From Loktanella fryxellensis (GTDB lineage Bacteria > Pseudomonadota > Alphaproteobacteria > Rhodobacterales > Rhodobacteraceae): a stretch of DNA of 64,000 nt. The stretch lies in contig NZ_FOCI01000002.1 of NCBI RefSeq assembly GCF_900110065.1, forward strand, positions 124,001 to 188,000, given 5' to 3'. The position numbers were made by a program, and so were the translations under genes. The stretch's first letter is position 1, and each line of letters starts with the position of its first letter. Positions 27,982 to 35,084 of the stretch are shown here, piece after piece. The notes under the pieces are model-generated. The model saw only the letters and a list, made by a program, of their open reading frames with translations. It searched no databases and was not told where the DNA came from.

Positions 27982-28800
27982 ATGAAGGATCAGGTGGAAC
28001 CTCATGTCACGGCGGATGGCCGCAGGATCGGCGGCGTGCTTATGGACCTGCGCGGGATCACGCTGCGGTTCGGCGGGGTCGAGGCGATCAAGAACATCAG
28101 CTTCGACATCCGAGAAGGCGAGATCCGTGCGATCATCGGCCCGAACGGGGCTGGCAAGTCGTCGATGCTGAATGTGATTTCCGGCTTCTACCACCCGCAG
28201 GACGGCGAGGTCTGGTTCCGCGGCGCGAAGCGGCCGGCGATGAAGCCCTTTCAGGTGGCGCGGCTGGGGATCGCGCGGACGTTCCAGAACATCGCGCTTT
28301 TCGACGGCATGAGCGTGCTGGACAACATCATGACGGGCCGCCTGACCCACATGAAGACGGGTCTGCTGTCGCAGATGGTCTGGGCCGGACCCGCTGCGCG
28401 CGAAGAGGCCGAGAACCGCGCCGTGGTGGAACGCATCATCGACTTTCTGGAAATTCAGGCGATCCGCAAGACGCCGGTGGGGCGGTTGCCCTACGGGTTG
28501 AAGAAGCGGGTGGAACTGGCGCGCGCGCTGGCGGCGGAACCGAAGCTGCTGCTGCTGGACGAGCCGATGGCGGGCATGAACGTCGAGGAGAAGGAGGACA
28601 TGAGCCGCTTCATCCTTGATGTGAACGACGAATTCGGGACGACCATCGCGCTGATCGAGCATGACATGGGCGTGGTGATGGACCTGTCCGACCGGGTGGT
28701 GGTGATGGATTACGGCCGCAAGATCGGCGACGGCACACCCGCCGAGATCCGCGCCAACCAAGAGGTGATCGACGCCTATCTGGGGGTCGCCCATGACTGA
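27982..28800 (+). CDS. Branched-chain amino acid-type ABC transporter ATP-binding protein (LivG)
   Basis: The 272-residue ATPase has Walker A IIGPNGAGKSSML near residue 52, the LivG-type signature GRLPYGLKKRVELARALA (the usual LSGG is replaced by LPYG, as is normal for LivG), Walker B LLLLDEPMAGM, and H-loop ALIEHDMGVVMDLSDRV. The 24-residue insert around LTHMKTGLLSQMVW is typical of LivG. It pairs with LivF (32431) at the inner membrane. It starts 64 bases after the acyl-CoA ligase and is followed by livH after 23 bases. Substrate class is inferred from context (a carboxylic acid rather than an amino acid). Confidence 0.92.
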   Translation: MKDQVEPHVTADGRRIGGVLMDLRGITLRFGGVEAIKNISFDIREGEIRAIIGPNGAGKSSMLNVISGFYHPQDGEVWFRGAKRPAMKPFQVARLGIARTFQNIALFDGMSVLDNIMTGRLTHMKTGLLSQMVWAGPAAREEAENRAVVERIIDFLEIQAIRKTPVGRLPYGLKKRVELARALAAEPKLLLLDEPMAGMNVEEKEDMSRFILDVNDEFGTTIALIEHDMGVVMDLSDRVVVMDYGRKIGDGTPAEIRANQEVIDAYLGVAHD

Positions 28801-28823
28801 GCGCAACGCGACGGGAGGCCACC

Positions 28824-29819
28824 ATGTCCGCTGATTTCCTCTACATGATCGAGGTGGTCATCAACGGGCTGATGGCGGGGGTGCTCTATGCGCTCGTCGC
28901 CCTCGGGTTCGTGCTGATCTACAAGGCCAGCGGCATCTTCAACTATGCCCAGGGGGTCATGGCGCTGTTCGGGGCGCTGACGCTGGTGGGGATCATGGAG
29001 GGGCAGGTGCCCTTCGCCCATATCATCAACGCGACCTTCGGGACCGACCTGCACCAATTCGGCTGGACCGTGCCAGCGCTGCTCGCGATCTTGCTGACCG
29101 TCGGGGTGATGATCCTGTTGGCGTGGATGGTGCACACCTTCGTCTTTCGGCATCTGGTGGGGCAGGAGCCGATCATCCTGTTCATGGCGACCATCGGTCT
29201 GGCCTATTTCCTGGAAGGGATCGGCGACCTGATGTGGGGGTCCGACATCAAGACCCTGGACGTGGGCATCCCGCAGGGCGGGTCGCTGTGGGTGGAAAAC
29301 CTGTCGTCGGGTCTGGGCGGCGAGGATTTCTACGGCTTCTTCATCGACAAGCTGGACATCACCGCCAGCGTCGTGGCGATCCTGCTGGTGGCGGGGCTGA
29401 TCGCCTTTGCGCAATACACCAAGCAGGGCCGCGCCATGCGCGCCGTGGCGGACGACCATCAGGCGGCGCTGTCGGTCGGCATCTCCTTGAACTTCATCTG
29501 GGTACTGGTGTGGTCGCTGGCGGGCATGGTGGCGCTGGTCGCGGGCATCATGTGGGGGGCGAAGTCCGGCGTGCAATTCTCGCTGTCGCTGATCGCGCTG
29601 AAGGCGCTGCCGGTGCTGATGCTGGGCGGCTTCACATCCATCCCCGGTGCCATCGTCGGCGGGCTGATCATCGGCGTGGGCGAAAAGCTGTTCGAATACA
29701 CCATCGGCCCGATGATCGGCGGTGCGACCGAAAACTGGTTCGCCTATGTGCTGGCGCTGCTGTTTCTGGTGTTCCGCCCGCAGGGGCTGTTCGGCGAGAG
29801 GATCATCGAGCGTGTGTGA
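28824..29819 (+). CDS. Branched-chain amino acid-type ABC transporter permease (LivH)
   Basis: The 331-residue inner-membrane protein has 8 or so hydrophobic segments and LivH features: the N-terminal NGLMAGVLYALVALGFVLIYKASGIFNYAQG (split over residues 10-40), the SVGISLN loop after a DDHQAA motif (residues 205-220), and the coupling helix region GGFTSIPGAIVGGLIIGVGE. It forms the channel with LivM. A GGGAGG ribosome binding site precedes the ATG. The final part is longer than some LivH proteins because of an extra segment around SSGLGGEDFYGFFIDKL, which lies in a periplasmic loop. Confidence 0.92.
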   Translation: MSADFLYMIEVVINGLMAGVLYALVALGFVLIYKASGIFNYAQGVMALFGALTLVGIMEGQVPFAHIINATFGTDLHQFGWTVPALLAILLTVGVMILLAWMVHTFVFRHLVGQEPIILFMATIGLAYFLEGIGDLMWGSDIKTLDVGIPQGGSLWVENLSSGLGGEDFYGFFIDKLDITASVVAILLVAGLIAFAQYTKQGRAMRAVADDHQAALSVGISLNFIWVLVWSLAGMVALVAGIMWGAKSGVQFSLSLIALKALPVLMLGGFTSIPGAIVGGLIIGVGEKLFEYTIGPMIGGATENWFAYVLALLFLVFRPQGLFGERIIERV

Positions 29820-29834
29820 CCTGTCGTGCGCCCG

Positions 29835-29853
29835 CATGAGGCTGCGCCTCATG
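29835..29853 (+). other. Hairpin between livH and livM
   Basis: An 8-bp perfect stem (CATGAGGC / GCCTCATG) with a 3-base loop lies 15 bases after the livH stop. There is no U tract, so it is more likely an mRNA processing or stability element than a terminator. Confidence 0.5.
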
Positions 29854-29908
29854 ACGCCCGCCCGCCCGGCCACGCGGGGCTTGTCCAACATCATGAAGGG
29901 GACGCACC

Positions 29909-30985
29909 ATGCTCTATCGTGAGGCGGGCGATTTCAAGACGACCTATGCGGCGGACAGCCAGACCTTTCCGATCCGGTCGGATCGCTGGCGCTATTTCGC
30001 GGTGCTGGCCATCGCGTGGGGCGTGATCCCTTTCGTCATCGACGACTACTGGGCAAATGCGATCCTCGTGCCGTTCCTGATCTACAGCATCGCGGCGATC
30101 GGGCTGAATATCCTGACGGGCTATTGCGGGCAGGTCAGCCTTGGCACCGGCGGGTTCATGGCCGTGGGGGCCTACAGCGTCTACAAGCTGATGACGATGT
30201 TCCCCGAGGTCAGCATCGTCGTGCATGTGATCCTGGCCGGCGGGATCACCGCGCTGGTCGGCACGGCGTTCGGCCTTCCGTCCTTGCGGATCAAGGGGTT
30301 CTATCTGGCGGTGGCGACGCTGGCGGCGCAGTTCTTCCTCGTGTGGCTCTTCAACAAGGTGGGGTGGTTCTACAACTACTCCGCCTCCGGCCAGATTTCG
30401 GCGCCGGAGCGGTTCGTGGCGGGGGTCGCCGTGACCGGGGCCAACACGGCCCCTTGGGCGCAGTATCTGATCTGCCTCGCTTTCGTCACGGTCTGCGCCA
30501 TCGTGGCGCGCAACCTGACGCGGGGCAGCGTGGGGCGCAAATGGATGGCGATCCGCGATATGGACATCGCCGCAGAGATCATCGGCGTGAACCCCCTGAC
30601 GGCGAAACTGTCGGCCTTCGCGGTCAGCAGCTTCTTCATCGGGATATCGGGGGCGCTGTTCTTTGCAGTCTATCTCGGCGCGGTCGAAGTCGGCGAGGCG
30701 TTCGGCATCCAGAAGTCTTTCCTTGTGCTGTTCATGTGCATCATCGGCGGACTTGGCAGCATCTTCGGCAGTTTCGCGGGGGCCGCGTTCCTGGTGCTGT
30801 TGCCTGTGGCGCTGAAGGTGCTGGGCGTCGATCTGCTGGGCTGGCCCAGTTCGACGGTGGCGCATCTGCAATTGGTCGCCGTGGGTGCGCTGATCATGTT
30901 CTTTCTGATCAAGGAACCACACGGTCTGGCGCAACTGTGGCGCGTGACCAAGGAAAAGCTGCGCCTGTGGCCGTTCCCCTACTGA
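29909..30985 (+). CDS. Branched-chain amino acid-type ABC transporter permease (LivM)
   Basis: This 358-residue permease has about nine hydrophobic segments and LivM hallmarks: NILTGYCGQVSLGTGGFMAVGAY near residue 65, LPSLRIKGFYLAVATLAAQF near residue 130, and the EAA-like loop WMAIRDMDIAAEIIGVNPLTAKLSAFAVS near residue 215, followed by FGSFAGAAFLVLLPVAL. It pairs with LivH. It has a hydrophilic N-terminal extension (LYREAGDFKTTYAADSQTFPI) before the first helix. The gap to the next gene contains a hairpin. Confidence 0.92.
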   Translation: MLYREAGDFKTTYAADSQTFPIRSDRWRYFAVLAIAWGVIPFVIDDYWANAILVPFLIYSIAAIGLNILTGYCGQVSLGTGGFMAVGAYSVYKLMTMFPEVSIVVHVILAGGITALVGTAFGLPSLRIKGFYLAVATLAAQFFLVWLFNKVGWFYNYSASGQISAPERFVAGVAVTGANTAPWAQYLICLAFVTVCAIVARNLTRGSVGRKWMAIRDMDIAAEIIGVNPLTAKLSAFAVSSFFIGISGALFFAVYLGAVEVGEAFGIQKSFLVLFMCIIGGLGSIFGSFAGAAFLVLLPVALKVLGVDLLGWPSSTVAHLQLVAVGALIMFFLIKEPHGLAQLWRVTKEKLRLWPFPY

Positions 30986-30989
30986 ATAC

Positions 30990-31013
30990 CCGCGGCGCGA
31001 GGAGGCGCCGCGG
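30990..31013 (+). other. Hairpin between livM and the binding-protein gene
   Basis: A perfect 9-bp stem (CCGCGGCGC / GCGCCGCGG) with a 6-base loop follows the livM stop by four bases. No U run follows. Such structures upstream of a binding-protein cistron usually stabilise that part of the message after cleavage. Confidence 0.5.
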
Positions 31014-31072
31014 GGCACACGACGGGGCGGCACGCCCCGGTTCACGGTTCAATCTTTGGGAGGAGAGTTGAG

Positions 31073-32356
31073 ATGACGATGAAGACCCTTGCCACCGCAG
31101 CCTTGGCGGGCCTGCTGGCCAGCGGGCCTGCGCTGGCGGAACTGGTGATCCCCGATCTGAGCTATCGCACGGGGCCCTACGGGGCCAACGGCACGCCGTT
31201 TTCGGACGGCTATCAGGATTACTTCGCCCTGCTGAACGCCCGCGACGGCGGCATCGGCGGCGAGACGATCCGCATCAACGAATGCGAGACGGCCTACAAC
31301 ACTGAAAAGGGCGTCGAGTGCTACGAGGCGACCAAGGGCGATGCGCCGCTGGTCTATCAGCCGCTGTCCACCGGCATCACCTATCAGTTGATCCCCAAGG
31401 TTGCGGCGGACCAGATCCCGATGCACACGCTGGGGTATGGCCGCACGTCCGCTGCAGCGGGCGAGACGTTCCCCTGGGTGTTCAACTATCCTGCGACCTA
31501 CTGGGACGCAGCATCCGTCGCGGTGAACTATCTGCTGAGCGAGAACGGCGACGATCTGTCCGGCAAGACCATCGCGCTGATCTACCACAACTCGGCCTAC
31601 GGCAAGGAGCCGATCCGCACGCTGGAGGAGCTGTCCGAGAAGCACGGGTTCACGCTGACGCAGCTGCCCGTCGATCCGCCGGGGCAGGAGCAGAAATCCC
31701 AGTGGCTGCAAATCCGCCGGGACCGTCCCGACTATGTCATCATGTGGGGCTGGGGCGTGCAGAACCAGGTCGCCATTCAGGAGGCGGCGAACGTCGGCTA
31801 TCCGATGGACCAGTTCATCGGCAACTGGTGGGCGGGTGCCGAGCCTGACGTGATGGCCGCAGGCATGGCCGCCGACGGTTACAAGTCGCTGAACATGAAC
31901 CGCATCCAGAACTATCCGGTGCTGGACGAGATTCGCGCGCAGGTCATCGACGCAGGCAACGGCGCGGGCGACGGGTCCAACGTGGGCACGGTGCTGTACA
32001 TTCGTGGCATGTACACCGCCATGCTGGCCGCCGAGGCCATCGCCAAGGCGCAGGAACTGGCCGGCAGCCCGCAGATCACCGCCGCGCAGATGCGCGACGG
32101 GATGGAGGCGCTGGAGATCACCAACGCCCGCATGGCCGAACTGGGCATGGAAGGGATCGGGCCGGAGTTCACCGTGAGCTGCGAGAACCACTCCGGGTCC
32201 GGCGAGGGTCTGGTGCAGCAGTGGAATGCGGCCGAGCAGGTCTGGGTGCCGCTGACCGACTTCATCGCGCCCGACAAGAGCGTCATCGATCCGCTGATCG
32301 CCGAGGATGCGGCGGCCTATGCGGCCGAGAACGGCATCACGCCGGGCTGCCTGTAA
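31073..32356 (+). CDS. ABC transporter substrate-binding protein (Liv type, periplasmic)
   Basis: The 427-residue protein has a signal peptide (TLATAALAGLLASGPALAE, cut near residue 22). The mature protein is a type I periplasmic binding protein: GPYGANGTPFSDGYQDYFALLNARDGGIGGE near the N-terminus, ALIYHNSAYGKEPIRTLEEL, PDYVIMWGWGVQNQVAIQEA and GNWWAGAEPDVMAAGMAADGYKSLN. It is longer than LivK/LivJ (about 370), like the binding proteins of aromatic- or short-chain-acid Liv systems. GGGAGGAGAG precedes the ATG. It is followed by a strong hairpin with a U run, so it may be expressed at higher level than livF. Confidence 0.9.
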   Translation: MTMKTLATAALAGLLASGPALAELVIPDLSYRTGPYGANGTPFSDGYQDYFALLNARDGGIGGETIRINECETAYNTEKGVECYEATKGDAPLVYQPLSTGITYQLIPKVAADQIPMHTLGYGRTSAAAGETFPWVFNYPATYWDAASVAVNYLLSENGDDLSGKTIALIYHNSAYGKEPIRTLEELSEKHGFTLTQLPVDPPGQEQKSQWLQIRRDRPDYVIMWGWGVQNQVAIQEAANVGYPMDQFIGNWWAGAEPDVMAAGMAADGYKSLNMNRIQNYPVLDEIRAQVIDAGNGAGDGSNVGTVLYIRGMYTAMLAAEAIAKAQELAGSPQITAAQMRDGMEALEITNARMAELGMEGIGPEFTVSCENHSGSGEGLVQQWNAAEQVWVPLTDFIAPDKSVIDPLIAEDAAAYAAENGITPGCL

Positions 32357-32362
32357 GGCGCG

Positions 32363-32394
32363 TCGGGTGGCCCCATGGGGCCACCCGATTTTTT
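32363..32394 (+). terminator. Intrinsic terminator/attenuator between the binding protein and livF
   Basis: A perfect 12-bp stem, TCGGGTGGCCCC / GGGGCCACCCGA, lies seven bases after the binding-protein stop and is followed directly by TTTTTT. This is a textbook intrinsic terminator; because livF follows only 40 bases downstream it may act as a partial attenuator. Confidence 0.85.
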
Positions 32395-32430
32395 CGAGTA
32401 TTTATGAAAAAGCGAGGGCAGGGCCGCATC

Positions 32431-33252
32431 ATGCTGGACGAGGCACAGACCGAGACCTTGCTGGAGGTCAGCAACATCGAGGTGATCTACAACCACGTGA
32501 TCCTCGTGCTGAAGGGGGTCAGCCTGAAGGTGCCCAAAGGCGGCATCACCGCCCTGCTGGGCGGCAACGGCGCCGGCAAGACCACCACGCTGAAGGCGAT
32601 TTCCAACCTGCTGCATTCCGAGCGGGGTGCCGTGACCAAGGGCAGCATCATCTATCGCGGCGAGCGGGTGCAGGAGCTGTCGCCGGAAGCGCTGGTCAGG
32701 CGCGGCGTCATTCAGGTGATGGAGGGGCGGCATTGCTTCGAGCATCTGACCATCGAGGAGAACCTGATGACCGGCGCCTATACCCGCAGCGCCGGCAAAG
32801 CTGCGGTCGCGGCGGATCTGGAGATGGTCTATACCTATTTCCCGCGTCTGCGCGAGCGGCGGAAATCGCAGGCGGGCTATACCTCGGGTGGTGAGCAGCA
32901 GATGTGTGCCATCGGGCGGGCGCTGATGAGCAAGCCCGAGACGATCCTGCTGGACGAGCCGTCGATGGGTCTGGCCCCGCAGCTGGTCGAGGAGATCTTT
33001 GGCATCGTCAAGGATCTGAACGAGCGCGAGGGTGTCAGTTTCCTGCTGGCCGAACAGAACACCAACGTCGCCCTGCGGTTCGCCCACCACGGCTACATCC
33101 TTGAAAGCGGGCGCGTGGTGATGGAGGGGCCCGCCGCCGAATTGCGCGAGAACCCGGACGTGAAGGAATTCTACCTTGGCGTGTCGGACGCGGGCCGTAA
33201 GTCGTTCCGTGACGTGCGCAGTTACCGCAGGCGCAAACGCTGGCTGGCCTGA
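32431..33252 (+). CDS. Branched-chain amino acid-type ABC transporter ATP-binding protein (LivF)
   Basis: The 273-residue ATPase has Walker A LLGGNGAGKTTTLKAI near residue 40, the Q-loop block RRGVIQVMEGRHCFEHLTIEENL, signature YTSGGEQQMCAIGRAL, Walker B ETILLDEPSMGLAP and H-loop LLAEQNTNVALRFA. It is the partner of LivG. I chose the ATG at 32431 because AGGGCC lies seven bases upstream; the ATG at 32404 sits almost in the U tract of the preceding terminator. The C-terminus has a basic extension, RKSFRDVRSYRRRKRWLA, beyond the usual LivF end. Confidence 0.9.
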   Translation: MLDEAQTETLLEVSNIEVIYNHVILVLKGVSLKVPKGGITALLGGNGAGKTTTLKAISNLLHSERGAVTKGSIIYRGERVQELSPEALVRRGVIQVMEGRHCFEHLTIEENLMTGAYTRSAGKAAVAADLEMVYTYFPRLRERRKSQAGYTSGGEQQMCAIGRALMSKPETILLDEPSMGLAPQLVEEIFGIVKDLNEREGVSFLLAEQNTNVALRFAHHGYILESGRVVMEGPAAELRENPDVKEFYLGVSDAGRKSFRDVRSYRRRKRWLA

Positions 33253-33359
33253 CAGCCGGACGTGCGACATTGTGTCGCGCATATGACCCGGCCCACCCGT
33301 TCGCGGCGTTCATCCCCAGGCGCAGGCATCGTGCGGCGCATCTTACGGGAGTGATACCA

Positions 33360-33758
33360 ATGACCCTTCGAATGACGGCCCTGTGCGGCACGTTTGCGAT
33401 CCTCGCCGCCAGCCCTGTGCTGGCACAAGACACGACGACCGGGTTGGAAACCGGCGCGGGCAACCCGATGCTGTCCTGCACGCAGTTCCTTGATCTGGAG
33501 GAGGATGCACGGTTCGACGCGCTGGCGACCCTGCTGACCGTCGGATCGTCCGAGCTTCCGCCAGCGGACGCGGGCATGGACAGCGGCGACGTGGGCAGCA
33601 TGACGTCCTCTGACGCCGCGGCCGCGGCGGATGGCGCGGCGACGGCACGCGACAATGCCGACACCGGGGCCGACAATGCCGGCGTGGCGGGCGATGTGTC
33701 GGAGGACATGGTGCGGCTGGTCACGAACATCTGCAACAATTCGATTGAGCCGTCCTGA
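33360..33758 (+). CDS. Small secreted protein, possibly HdeA/HdeB-like
   Basis: The 132-residue product has a signal peptide (MTALCGTFAILAASPVLAQ). After it, NPMLSCTQFLDLEEDARFDAL and, near the C-terminus, VRLVTNICNNSIEP place two cysteines at each end of the domain. This pattern (Cys + FL + acidic helix, then late Cys) resembles HdeA-like periplasmic acid chaperones, which use one disulfide. Between them is an Ala/Asp-rich insert of about 45 residues (DAAAAADGAATARDNAD) that HdeA lacks. The assignment is tentative. It lies between livF and the PaaK-like gene and is followed by a strong terminator. Confidence 0.6.
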   Translation: MTLRMTALCGTFAILAASPVLAQDTTTGLETGAGNPMLSCTQFLDLEEDARFDALATLLTVGSSELPPADAGMDSGDVGSMTSSDAAAAADGAATARDNADTGADNAGVAGDVSEDMVRLVTNICNNSIEPS

Positions 33759-33768
33759 GAACGTCGCC

Positions 33769-33804
33769 GTGCGACCGCCGCTATTGGATAGCGGGCGGTC
33801 GCAC
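33769..33804 (+). terminator. Hairpin terminator after the small secreted protein gene
   Basis: A long inverted repeat of about 16 bp, GTGCGACCGCCGCTAT / ATAGCGGGCGGTCGCAC with one bulged G and a 3-base loop, starts 11 bases after the stop. The bases following (CCCTAG) are not U-rich. Confidence 0.75.
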
Positions 33805-33869
33805 CCCTAGCTTGTGCCCATCCGGGGCGGCACAGTGCCGCCATGTGCCCGGATGCAAGGATGACCGCC

Positions 33870-35066
33870 ATGACCACCCGATACGACGATCTGGAGAGAC
33901 GCGCTGCCGCGACGCGCGTTGCGGCGCAGCTTGCGGCCCTTCAATCACAGGTCGCGCAGGTGGGCGGTTCCGACGGCGTGTCGACTGTGGGCGGGCCTAT
34001 CGCGCGGTGGTCCGACCTGAGCCGTCTGCCGGTTCTGCGCAAGGCCGACCTTGCTGCACGGCAAAAGGCGGACCCGCCATTCGGTGGCATTCCTGTCGCC
34101 AACATCAGCCATATCTTCCAGTCGCCCGGCCCGATCTATGAACCCGGTGGCAGCGGCCACGACTGGTGGCGGTTCGGTCGGTTCCTGCATGCCTGCGGCA
34201 TCGGTGCGGGCGACGTGGTGCAGAATTGCTTTGGCTATCACCTGACGCCTGCAGGCACGATGTTCGAAAACGGCGCCCGCGCCGTGGGGGCCGTCGTTCT
34301 GCCCGCCGGTACCGGTCAGACCGAATTGCAGGTGCAGGCCGCCGCAGCGGCCGGCGTCACGGCCTATGCGGGCACGCCGGATTACCTGAAGGTGATCCTT
34401 CAGAAGGCGGACGAGATGGGTGTCGCTCTGAAGATCACCAAGGCCGCCGTGTCGGGCGGCGCGCTGTTCCCGCAACTTCGCCAGTATTACGCCGATCGTG
34501 GCATCGCGTGTCTGCAATGCTATGCCACCGCTGATCTGGGCCTCATCGCGTATGAAAGTGCGCCAGACAGCGGGTTGATCGTGGACGAGGGCGTGATCGT
34601 CGAGATCTGCACACCGGGCACGGGCGATCCCGTGGCGGAGGGTGAGGTGGGCGAGATCGTCGTCACCACGCTGAACCCCGATTATCCGTTGGTCCGCTTC
34701 GCCACGGGCGATCTGAGCGCGGTCCTGCCGGGACAGTCGCCCTGCGGACGCACCAACATGCGGATCAAGGGCTGGATGGGGCGCGCCGACCAGACCACCA
34801 AGATCAAGGGCATGTTCGTGCGCCCCGAACAGGTCGCGGCCCTCGTGGCGCGGACCGGGGCGGATCGGATCCGTATCGTGGCGGACCGTGCCGGCGACGC
34901 CGATGTGATGACGGTGATGTGCGAGGGCACCGCCCTCGACCAAGAGGCGGTGATGACTGCCGCGAGCGAGATCCTGAAACTGCGCGGCGCGGTCATGTTC
35001 GTGGCGCCCGGCACGCTGCCGCGCGACGGCCTCGTGATCGAGGACCGGCGCACCTATGCGACCTGA
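33870..35066 (+). CDS. PaaK-like (phenylacetate-CoA ligase family) adenylate-forming enzyme with a degenerate P-loop
   Basis: The 398-residue protein resembles phenylacetate-CoA ligases: LPVLRKADL near residue 50, AAAAAGVTAYAGTPDYL near residue 165, QCYATADLGLIAYES near residue 220, VRFATGDLSAVLPG near residue 270, and GRADQTTKIKGMFVRPEQV near residue 305, followed by a small C-terminal domain. The canonical adenylate P-loop (SSGTTG type) is not present; the matching position reads ISHIFQSPGPIYEPGG. The start at 33870 has AAGG nine bases upstream. It follows the liv cluster, so an activating role for an imported aromatic or other acid is plausible but unproven; the altered P-loop leaves activity uncertain. 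Confidence 0.8.
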   Translation: MTTRYDDLERRAAATRVAAQLAALQSQVAQVGGSDGVSTVGGPIARWSDLSRLPVLRKADLAARQKADPPFGGIPVANISHIFQSPGPIYEPGGSGHDWWRFGRFLHACGIGAGDVVQNCFGYHLTPAGTMFENGARAVGAVVLPAGTGQTELQVQAAAAAGVTAYAGTPDYLKVILQKADEMGVALKITKAAVSGGALFPQLRQYYADRGIACLQCYATADLGLIAYESAPDSGLIVDEGVIVEICTPGTGDPVAEGEVGEIVVTTLNPDYPLVRFATGDLSAVLPGQSPCGRTNMRIKGWMGRADQTTKIKGMFVRPEQVAALVARTGADRIRIVADRAGDADVMTVMCEGTALDQEAVMTAASEILKLRGAVMFVAPGTLPRDGLVIEDRRTYAT

Positions 35067-35084
35067 CGTAAGGGACAACGACCG

